Source: an uncultured Kordiimonas sp. (lineage in GTDB: Bacteria > Pseudomonadota > Alphaproteobacteria > Sphingomonadales > Kordiimonadaceae). From it: a stretch of DNA of 64,000 nt. Below, piece by piece: positions 53,645 through 63,200 of this stretch (its first letter is position 1; each line of letters opens with the position of its first letter). The translations under genes were made by a program, and so were the position numbers. The stretch is taken from assembly GCA_947503625.1 (NCBI GenBank), contig CANNEK010000002.1, positions 1,026,129-1,090,128 on the forward strand, written 5' to 3'. The notes beneath the pieces were generated by a model. It did no database searches and was not told the DNA's origin. It was given only the letters and a program-made list of their open reading frames with translations.

Positions 53645-53680
53645 GCGCTGTTTGAAGCGCTGAAGAAGGGTGAGATATAG
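53645..53680 (+). pseudogene. tlpA 3'-end remnant 3
   Basis: Thirty-six bases that match tlpA 47402-47437 at 31 positions, encoding ALFEALKKGEI and ending at the same stop, ATATAG. Nothing else of TlpA precedes it. Confidence 0.85.
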
Positions 53681-53742
53681 GTCGATCAACCTCAGATTTC
53701 CGCTCATCGGTTTGCCGAAGTCTTTTGTGGCCCTGAAAGGGT

Positions 53743-54552
53743 TCAGGGTGAAACCTGAACATCAGCTTCCGGATCAAGCCATTTGGAGGCGATGGCTACC
53801 CTCGGAAGACGGCAGGTCAACATCAGTCTTGCGGTTTCGGAGGCATTTGGTGCCAGCGTATGAAGAACGCGCAGGTCCATAAAATAGACGTCACCAACCC
53901 GGCCCGTGAGTTCGACAATTTCCATGTCCAGATTACCGCCGGATCCGGCGGTGTTTTCCAGACTTGTGATGGGCGCACGTTCTACGTCGAAGAGCGATCG
54001 GAAGTATGGCTCTTTTCTCAATAGCTGCTTGAGTTTTTTTGATCGGATAACGTTCGACGTGTTCAGTAACCGGTGAGACCCGGCGATCACCAGTGTGCCT
54101 CCGCCTTTTGGCTGAACGTCCTCAATAAAAGTGAACATCTGCAGGCCCGGCGGCCCGAGCTTGCCCAGCCGCGGGAAATCAACATGCCAGACATCATTGG
54201 GAACCGACCATGATATGGCGCTCGGTAGGGTGAAAAGCAGTTGTTGCCCGGGATGCAAAGGCGTAACAGGCTCACCAAGCAGATCTTCTGCCACCTCGAT
54301 CAACGAGTCGCTGACCAGATTCGGGAAGCGGTCAGAATGGGTCAATGCGTTGATCGCCGCGCGAAACGGCTTGTGGACCCCGAACCTGCTTTGCGAACGC
54401 TGCCAGCCCGTCGATGTATACAGATCATGCTCTGAAGCAATCTCATAGATTATATCGCGCGCGACACGAACTTCGGCTTCTGAAAGCAAGCCGTTGACCC
54501 GGGTTATACCCCGCGTTTCAAGTTCTCTTTTATGATCAGTCAGTTCTGTCAT
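53743..54552 (-). CDS. Phytanoyl-CoA dioxygenase-family (PhyH) protein
   Basis: A 269-residue Fe(II)/2-oxoglutarate dioxygenase. The iron site is HVD in DVWHVDFPRLG, with the distal histidine in DLRVLHTLAPN, and GGGTLVIAGSH is the core strand. The substrate is unknown; PhyH-fold enzymes hydroxylate varied small molecules. The 3' end lies 62 bp from the last tlpA remnant. Confidence 0.87.
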   Translation of the reverse strand: MTELTDHKRELETRGITRVNGLLSEAEVRVARDIIYEIASEHDLYTSTGWQRSQSRFGVHKPFRAAINALTHSDRFPNLVSDSLIEVAEDLLGEPVTPLHPGQQLLFTLPSAISWSVPNDVWHVDFPRLGKLGPPGLQMFTFIEDVQPKGGGTLVIAGSHRLLNTSNVIRSKKLKQLLRKEPYFRSLFDVERAPITSLENTAGSGGNLDMEIVELTGRVGDVYFMDLRVLHTLAPNASETARLMLTCRLPRVAIASKWLDPEADVQVSP

Positions 54553-54790
54553 TGCGGCAGCTTATCACAGGAGAGCCGACTTTTTCACCCGATGATGCCG
54601 CTTGACTTTATCGGCAGGGAGAGCAGAAATTCCACCATCAGGCCATAGACTTAGGTTTAGAAAGGTTTCCGAGAGACTGGCCTTTCCCGTTCGGTATGAT
54701 AGGCTTCAAAAGGTGATCATTATAGTATAGCATTCCAATATGCGGGCATTCGATGGGGCAGGGGCCTGGTGGTTAAGAAAGGTATGTTTT

Positions 54791-55876
54791 GTGCGTAAAT
54801 TTTGTTTTTTCAGCCTTGTTTTTGCCCTTGTATCAACAGCACCAATTGCTGGTGCCGAAGACTATGAATACCGGACAATCCGGGACCCGCGGTCGCTGAC
54901 GGCAGAGCAATCCCGGCAGGCGGAAGCCAACTATCAGCGCTATTGCTCGCTTTGCCACGGGGCGGACAGACAGGGATATGTGAACGACCATGCGCCGTCC
55001 TTGCGCAGCAAAAGCCTGTTCCGGTCCGGTGTGCCGCACGAGGTGCTGCGCCCCATTCAATATGGCCGCGACGGTACCGCCATGGGCGGGTATCTCGACG
55101 AGATTGGTGGTCCCCTCACGCTTGATGAAACCTGGGACCTGACCTACTGGCTTTTCTGGCAGGCGGACACTGACCGGGTGCGTATCACCAAAGAACTGGT
55201 GAAAGGCGATGCGGCCAGAGGTGCCGCGCTTTATGCCGAAAACTGCACCGACTGCCACGGTGCGGGCGGCGAGGGCGTGAATGCACCCGCACTTGGCAAC
55301 CCGTCTGCGCTCTCGCACAATTCGGATGAATTTATCCGCTACGCGATCCGCGAGGGCCGGGACGGTACGCCCATGGAGCCATGGAAAGACCGGCTTTCGT
55401 CCAATGATATCGATAACCTGACGGCTTTCCTGCGCAGCCGGGCCAGCGGCTGGGAGCAGTCGAAAGTGGTGCTCAGGGACGTGCCGACGCCTGACCAGTA
55501 TGTGATCAACGGGCAAGGCGCAGACCCGGAGTTTGATTTGCAGGACGGCCTTTATGTCTCGGCAGCTGACCTCTTGGCGGCGATGGAAGACAAGAAGCGC
55601 ATGGTGCTTCTGGACACGCGCGTGACATCTGTGTGGCAGCGGGTGCACATCGAAGGCGCGGTGCCGATGCCATACTATAGCGACTTTGATGCGATTGTCG
55701 GTGACCTGCCGAAGGACGTACAGATTGTTGCCTATTGCTCGTGCCCGCGTGCCGCCGCCGATGACGTGGTAAGGCGCCTGAGACGGCGTGGGTTTACACG
55801 CACGGCAACCTTGTATGAAGGTATTTTCGGCTGGATGAACATGGGCTATCCGGTGATCAACGGCAAGTCGGAATAG
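54791..55876 (+). CDS. Diheme cytochrome c fused to a rhodanese-like domain
   Basis: A 361-residue exported protein. After a signal peptide (FCFFSLVFALVSTAPIAGAED) come two cytochrome c domains with CSLCHG and CTDCHG, then a rhodanese-like domain (LLDTRVTSVWQRVHIEGAVPM, AYCSCPRA with the active-site cysteine). This pairs electron transfer with sulfur transfer or persulfide chemistry in the periplasm. The GTG at 54791 begins the signal peptide; the open frame starts earlier at 54740. Substrate unknown. Confidence 0.87.
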   Translation: MRKFCFFSLVFALVSTAPIAGAEDYEYRTIRDPRSLTAEQSRQAEANYQRYCSLCHGADRQGYVNDHAPSLRSKSLFRSGVPHEVLRPIQYGRDGTAMGGYLDEIGGPLTLDETWDLTYWLFWQADTDRVRITKELVKGDAARGAALYAENCTDCHGAGGEGVNAPALGNPSALSHNSDEFIRYAIREGRDGTPMEPWKDRLSSNDIDNLTAFLRSRASGWEQSKVVLRDVPTPDQYVINGQGADPEFDLQDGLYVSAADLLAAMEDKKRMVLLDTRVTSVWQRVHIEGAVPMPYYSDFDAIVGDLPKDVQIVAYCSCPRAAADDVVRRLRRRGFTRTATLYEGIFGWMNMGYPVINGKSE

Positions 55877-56225
55877 GGCAGACTATTGGGCTACACAAAG
55901 CCGGAGCGCAAGCTTATGCGGCTAATGGTGGTCGATACTGGTTCGCATTACTCTTACATACAGGTGATATCCTGCATGAAGCAGGCCACATAGACTGCAT
56001 GGCACCCTGCATGCGCTCGTTAAAGCAAACAACTAAAGCATTTCAGAATAGGGGTCGCTGTAAAAAAGTTATAATTTTCCTATAATTGCTTGAGACCAGC
56101 CATGCTTGGTGTAATTTAGACTATGGCTTTTGATTCTCTCCAACCAAAGTAAAAATTCGTCAGGGTTGGGTTTTTGTTGGCTATGGTGAGCATAGCATCA
56201 CGCCGAGAAAGGGAGTGCGCCCAGC
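55877..56225. other. 349-bp gap without a gene
   Basis: I see no supported gene. Two TATAAT hexamers (56070-56075 and 56081-56086) may be a promoter for the sulfotransferase. AT content is high from about 56040. Confidence 0.6.
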
Positions 56226-57104
56226 TTGGACAAGAAACTGCATTTTATCTCTGGGCTTCCGCGCTCCGGTTCAACGTTGTTGGCGGCAATTTTACGGCAA
56301 AACCCCCGGTTTCATGCCTCCATGTCCAGTGCGCTAGCACCGCTCGTGAGCGCAAATCTTAACATGATGAGTTCAGGGACAGAGATTTCCTTGTTGTTGG
56401 AAGAGCAACAGCGTCCCGCCATCCTGCGTGCGGTGATTGATACTTTTTGCGATACGACAACTGACCGCGATGTTTTTTTTGACACCAATCGTTCCTGGAC
56501 CGGCAAGATGCCACTTCTTGCTGATATGTTCCCTCAGGCGAAGGTTATTGCCTGTGTGCGTGATGTGTCCTGGATTATGGATAGCATTGAGCGCATGTAC
56601 CGCAAGGATCCCTATGAGAACACCCGGCTGTTTGGTGCAGACGGGGAGCGGGCTACGGTTTTTAGCCGCACAGAAGCCCTTGCCCACCACAACCGGTTGG
56701 TTGGCAGTGCCTGGACATCTCTGAAAGAAGCCTTTTACGGGGAACAGTCCGACAGGATTTTGATTGTCGACTATGAAATTCTGGCGCAGGCCCCGGGCAA
56801 AACAATGAAACTGATCTACCAGTTTCTAGGTGAAGACTGGTTTGCCGGCCACGACTTTGAAAATATAAACTATGATGCGCCCCAATTTGATGAAGCGCTC
56901 GGTATCAAGGGCTTGCACAAGGTCCAGCCGAAGGTTGAATTCAGGAAGCGTAAAACGATTTTGCCCCCTGATGTTTTCAAGAAATATCAGGGTATGGAAT
57001 TCTGGCGTGAAACTGCAGGCACGAGCGCCAGTGTTATCACTACCAAATCACCAGAAGGCACCAGCCCTTCTGGCAAGACAGATAAACCCAAGGCAGCTGA
57101 ATAG
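56226..57104 (+). CDS. Sulfotransferase-family protein
   Basis: A 292-residue PAPS-type sulfotransferase. The 5'-phosphosulfate loop is SGLPRSGSTLLAAIL and the 3'-phosphate region VIACVRDVSWIMDSI contains the conserved R and S. FLGEDWFAGHDFENI is typical of bacterial members acting on surface glycans or small molecules. The TTG start is preceded at 11 bases by GGGAG. A giant adhesin follows, so surface glycan modification is an inference only. Confidence 0.85.
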   Translation: MDKKLHFISGLPRSGSTLLAAILRQNPRFHASMSSALAPLVSANLNMMSSGTEISLLLEEQQRPAILRAVIDTFCDTTTDRDVFFDTNRSWTGKMPLLADMFPQAKVIACVRDVSWIMDSIERMYRKDPYENTRLFGADGERATVFSRTEALAHHNRLVGSAWTSLKEAFYGEQSDRILIVDYEILAQAPGKTMKLIYQFLGEDWFAGHDFENINYDAPQFDEALGIKGLHKVQPKVEFRKRKTILPPDVFKKYQGMEFWRETAGTSASVITTKSPEGTSPSGKTDKPKAAE

Positions 57105-57139
57105 CGGCCTGACCTGATAGCTTCGGCAGCCAATTGTTC

Positions 57140-57157
57140 GTCAACCACAAGGTTGAC
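57140..57157. promoter_or_regulatory. Inverted repeat upstream of the adhesin
   Basis: GTCAACC-ACAA-GGTTGAC, 7-bp perfect arms, 52 bp before the adhesin start. No T-run follows, so an operator is more likely than a terminator. Confidence 0.5.
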
Positions 57158-57208
57158 TTGTAAAAACAGGACTTTTTACGTCAACACGCCATAATTTGCG
57201 AGGAAACC

Positions 57209-60200
57209 ATGCCAGACGAATCCCGATATTTCACCTTCACGCCAAACCGTGCGAGCGCTGACATTCTGGAAGATAGTAACCCGCAAACAGAGCCTGCCTT
57301 GCTGCAAAGTGGCGGTGACGTAGTGGTTATTGACACATCCGTTGAAGGGTATCAAACCCTGCTGGACGGCGTATCACCGCATGCAACCATTGTGATGATC
57401 GATGGCGAGACACAGGGTCTGAGTGATGTGGCTGCCGCATTGGCCGACATGGAAAACATCGCCTCCTTGCAGATACTTTCCCACGGCGAGACGGGCCTGT
57501 TAAAAGTGGGGCAAGACGTTATCACCGGCGACACTATCGCCGACTATGCGGACATATTGGCTGCAATTGGCGACAAGATGGCAGAAGGGGCTGACCTTCT
57601 TTTGTTTGGCTGTCGCGTGGCGGAAGACGGCGAGGGCCAAGCGTTTATTGAGGCAATGGCCCGGTATACAGGGGCTGATGTCGCAGCGTCGGACGACCTG
57701 ACGGGTGCAGCAGACAAAGGCGGCGACTGGGACCTGGAGATCACCACTGGTGATATTGAAGCAGCTGCAGCCTTGTCCGCGCAGGCTATGGCTGACTTTT
57801 CCGAAGTGCTGGCGTTTACGGGAACCGTGAACTTCAGCACTGTAATTAGTCCTGGGGGTTATAACGGTGCAGCGAGTATCAACGCTCAAGTCGGAGGTGC
57901 CGGTGGCTATACCGTCTATCTGGACGGCGCAACCGCCAGCACGTCTGCTAACGCAGGCTTTGGCTATGCTTTCACTAGTTCGTCCGAGTCGTCCGTAACA
58001 ATCTACCTGAGTGGCGGTGCCACTTGGGACCCAACATCAATCTACATACAGAACATTAATGGTACTTCTAATGATACCTTCAATATAACCACCAACCTGG
58101 GCGGCTCAGCCTCCACAGGTTCGCTTGCCGATTTGGCCGGTACAACTGTAGACCTCACGGGCCTGCCTGATGGTGTTACAAGCTTGACGATCAGTGTGTT
58201 GGACGGTAGCGGTTTTTTCACTATCGATAACCTCGGTATTGCTAATGCGTCCACCAATACCGCCCCTGCGCTAGGCGGCACACCGGCGGATGAAACCGCG
58301 ATAGAAGATATAGCCAATGCTATCGACCTGTCGGCCTATAATGTTTCTGACGCTGACGGCGATACCATCACCCTCACGCTTGCGGTGGATGCGGGGACCA
58401 TTGCGTCTGTGGACGGCAACGGCACAACAGACAGCGTGACCGTTGCAAACTCCGGCACCACCTCCATGACGCTGCAAGGCACAGCTGCGAACCTGAACAC
58501 CTATTTGAATGACACGTCGCACATCACCTTTACGACTGATACCAATGATACGACAGCAACCCTGACGGTTACACCAAACGATGGCATGGTGAATGGCACA
58601 GCGGACACAGTCACCATCACGATCACGCAAGTGAATGATGCGCCGGTTCTTAATGCGGCCTCCAGCCCGGTCCTGACGGGCATTAATGAAGATGCTGGTG
58701 ACGATGATGGCAGCGGCGCGGACGGGGACGACGATGTCACCAATAACGCCAACAATGGCGGCACGACGGTGGCGAGCCTTGTTGTTGATGGCTCGATCAC
58801 GGATGTGGATGGCGCTGCCGTTGAATCGATTGCAGTCACGATTGTCGATAACACTAATGGTGTGTGGCAATATTCAACGGACAGCGGCACAAACTGGAAC
58901 AACTTCAGTGGCACAACAGGCTCTAGCGTTGATATTTCGTCGGCAGCGCGCTTGCTCGACAGCAATGACCTTGTGCGCTTTGTGCCCAACGCAGATTATA
59001 ACGGCTCTGCGACCATCACCTTCCGGGCCTGGGACGAAAGCACAGGCACCGCTGGCGGCACCGCCGATGCGACCATAACAGGCGGCACTACTGCTGTTTC
59101 AAACGTGTCAGACACGGCCTCTATCACCGTTTCAGCGGTGAATGATGATCCGACAGTTGCCACGCTTCCGGCCTCAGTGACGGTAATAGAAGATACGCAG
59201 AGCAATGTGGACCTCTCTGCTGTAACCCTCGGTGATGTGGACAGTGCTACTATCACTGTCACCCTGACGGCAAGTGCAGGCACTTTTGCAACCCCGGCAA
59301 ACGGCGCAGGCGTGGGTGGCGGCGTGACCGAGACCCTGGTCAATGCGACTACTGTCACGCTTGTTGGTGCCCCGGCTGACATCAACACCTATCTGGATAC
59401 GGCTTCCAACATCCAATATACCGGTGCAGCGAATGCCAGTGGTAATGCAGCAGCCACGATTACGGTAACCGCCAATGATGGTGATGGGTCTGGAAACGTG
59501 AACCTGGGCACCGTCAATGTAAATATCACCAATGTGAATGATGACCCGACGGTTGCCACCTTACCTGCTTCTGTGACCGTGACAGAAGACACGCAAAGCA
59601 ATGTTGATCTGAGTTCAACCAGTTTTGCCGATGTTGACAGCGCCAGCATCACCGTGACCCTGACCGCGAGTGCGGGCACGTTTGGCACACCGGCAGATGG
59701 CGCGGGTGTCGGCAGTGGCGTGACGGAAACACGCGTCAACGATACAACAATCACGCTGGTGGGAACCCCGGCGGATATCAACACCTATCTGGATACGGCC
59801 AGTAACATCCAATATACCGCAGCATCGAACGTCAACGGCAATGCAGCGGCAACCATCACGGTCACGATGAATGACGGTGACGGGTCTGGCGATGTTGCTG
59901 CGGGTACGGTCAATGTGAATGTCACGGCCGTGAATGACAATCCGACGGTTGCCACCTTGCCTGCTGCGGTGACAGTCACCGAAGACACTCAGAGCAATGT
60001 GGACCTCTCTGCTGTAACCCTCGGTGATGTGGACAGTGCTACTATCACTGTCACCCTGACGGCAAGTGCAGGCACTTTTGCAACCCCGGCAAACGGCGCA
60101 GGCGTGGGTGGCGGCGTGACCGAGACCCTGGTCAATGCGACTACTGTCACGCTTGTTGGTGCCCCGGCTGACATCAACACCTATCTGGATACGGCTTCCA

Positions 60201-63200
60201 ACATCCAATATACCGGTGCAGCGAATGCCAGTGGTAATGCAGCAGCCACGATTACGGTAACCGCCAATGATGGTGATGGGTCTGGAAACGTGAACCTGGG
60301 CACCGTCAATGTAAATATCACCAATGTGAATGATGACCCGACGGTTGCCACCTTACCTGCTTCTGTGACCGTGACAGAAGATACGCAAAGCAATGTTGAT
60401 CTGAGTTCAACCAGTTTTGCTGATGTGGACGGCGACAATATCACTGTAACGCTGACGGCGAGCGCAGGTACTTTTGCAACCCCGGCAAACGGCGCGGGTG
60501 TAGGCGGCGGTGTGACCGAGACGCTGGTGAACGCCACCACCATCACGCTCGTAGGTTCGGCGGCGGACATCAACACCTATCTGGATACTGCATCCAACAT
60601 TCAATACACCGGCGCCGCCAACGTGAGCGGCACTGCGGCAGCGACGATCACGGTCACGGCCAATGACGGCGCTGGCTCGGGCGATGTGAACCTCGGCACC
60701 GTCAATATAAATGTCACAGCCGTCAATGATGCGCCGGTCTTCACCGGGCTTGATGCCACACCTTCCTTTACCGAAGCGGGCAGTGTAATTATCCTTGATG
60801 CCAACGTCACGGTGGCGGACAACGAGCTTGACACCCTTGATGACTTTTCGGGTGCGTCGCTGGTTGTCGCGCGGAACGGCGGTGCGAATGCTTTTGACAC
60901 TTTCTCCATCACGACCGGCGGCAACCTGGCTGTTGCGGGCAGTAATATCTCGTCAGGCGGCAATGTCATTGCCACCTTCGATACTTCAAGTGCAGGCCAG
61001 GTAACCATCACCTTTGCCGACAATGGCACCACGCCCACTGGCGCGCTGGTGGATGAAGTGCTGCAGGCGGTGCGATATTCAAACAGCAGCAACGACCCTG
61101 CTGCCAATGTGCAACTGGACTGGACCTTCAGTGACGGCAACAGCGGCAACGCACAGGGTACCGGCGATAACCCCGGCACAACAACCGGGTCTGTCACCGT
61201 TTCCATCACAAATGTGAATGACGCGCCGACGCTTACTGCTACTGGCGGCAATCCAACCTTCACAGAAGGTGGTGGTGCACAGGACCTGTTCAATACCGTT
61301 ACGGCCTCAACGATTGAAAGTGCTGACCGCATCACGAGCATGAGCATGACTGTTACCAATGTTGCGGACGGTGCGAATGAGATTTTAAGCTTTGATGGTT
61401 CTGATGTAACACTCACCGACGGCACGATGGTTACGACCGCGACCAACAGCCTTGATGTTTCAGTATCGGTAACAGGATCAACAGCAACAGTGAGTTTCAC
61501 TGGCGAAGCACTCACGTCAGCTCAATTCCAGACACTGGTAGACGGGCTCACTTACCGTAATGCCAGCGATAATCCGACCACAGCAGGCAACCGTGTGGTT
61601 ACAATTACAGGTATTACTGATGATGGTGGCACCGCTAACAGCGGTGCTGATTCTGCGGCGCCGAACATCACATCCACAGTCAGCCTGACAGCCGTCAACA
61701 ACGCGCCAACTGTTGGCAGTGTCGACAGCGAAAGCTCCGGCGTGGTGGCCGGAACCGGTGCAGGCAACGTCGCGTTGTTTGATGACGCCACTGTTGCAGA
61801 CGCTGACTCCAGTGATTTTAACGGTGGCTTTGTCACCATCACTCAAAATACAGGTACGGCAAACGGTAACTGGTCGGTTGATGGTGCCACAGTCACATCA
61901 GGCGGTGATGCAACAATCAGTGCCGGCGAGACCATTCAGGTCAGCGGCGTGACGATTGGTACGGTGGATGTGACGGACGATGGTCAGGGCGGTAATGATT
62001 TTACCATCAATTTCACGACGGCAAGTGCCACGCCTGCGAACCTCCAGACATTGCTGCAGAACCTTAATTATGAGGGGCCGTCTGGCATCGACGCGAGAAC
62101 GTTTACGCTTACGCTCAACGACAATGATGGCACGGCAAATGGCGGCGATCAGGATACAACAGCGAACTTCACCATCAATGTGACACCCAACCCGCCCATC
62201 TTAACCAATCTGAACGGCGACAGTATCACCTTCACAGAAGGTGATAACGCCACCAACATTGATGTGGACGGCAACTTGGGCCTTACAGATGCAGACTCTG
62301 CCGACTTTGACGGCGGCGACCTGACTGTAAGCTTTGCTTCTGGCCAGCAGGCAGAAGACCGTCTTGAGATTGACACCAGCGGTTCTGTAAGTCTGTCGGC
62401 TGGCCAGACTGCGGGCTCGACCGTATCGGTTTCAGGCACAGCCATCGGCACAATTGATGGGGGTGCCACCGGTGGCAGCAGCGAAGACCTGGTCATCAGC
62501 CTGAACAGCAGTGCCACGCCCGCCCTTGTTCAAGCTCTCGTGCGGGAGATCCGGTATGATAACGCAGGTGGTAGTACCCCCACAGATGGAGACCGTACCG
62601 TCCGTGTCACTGTTTCTGACGGCGACGGTGCCACGTCTGCAAATAACGACATTACCATTAATGTTGACCCGGTTGACGATGCGCCAACCGTGACAGGGTT
62701 GACGAACCGTGGTGCTGCGGAAGACACCACCGGCTCTCTGGACTTTTCAGGCGTTACCATTGCGGATGCCGATACAACGGGCAATATTACCGTAACGATT
62801 AGTGCCACAGACACAGGCGCAGTGCTTGGTGCTGTCGATGGTTCCGGTGTCGGGGCAGGGGTGGTCGAGACTGCTGGCGGGGACAATACTGTAACGCTGG
62901 TGGGAACAGCCGCAGATATTACAACATACCTCGGCAACGCATCCGCCATAACCTACACCTCCAGTCAGGACCGGGAAACAGACGACACAATCTCCATTCA
63001 GGCGGATGATGGTATCAGCACGCCCAATGCGGCCAGCACAGCAATGATCGTGATAACACCGCAGAATGATCTGCCTACGGCGAGCGATCGAACGCTTTCA
63101 GTTATTCAGAACACCAGTCAGGTTTTGACGGCAGCGAACTTCAATTTCTCCGACGTGGATAGCGGCGACAGTCTGGCAAGTGTTCGCATTGATACCCTGA

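Noticed and set aside
47438..53680. Integrase, transposase or prophage genes explaining the accessory region
   Set aside because: I examined each open frame and found none; the claim of insertion rests only on the repeated tlpA ends.
59141..60724. CRISPR-like array
   Set aside because: Units are 396 bp, coding, and without short repeats and unique spacers.
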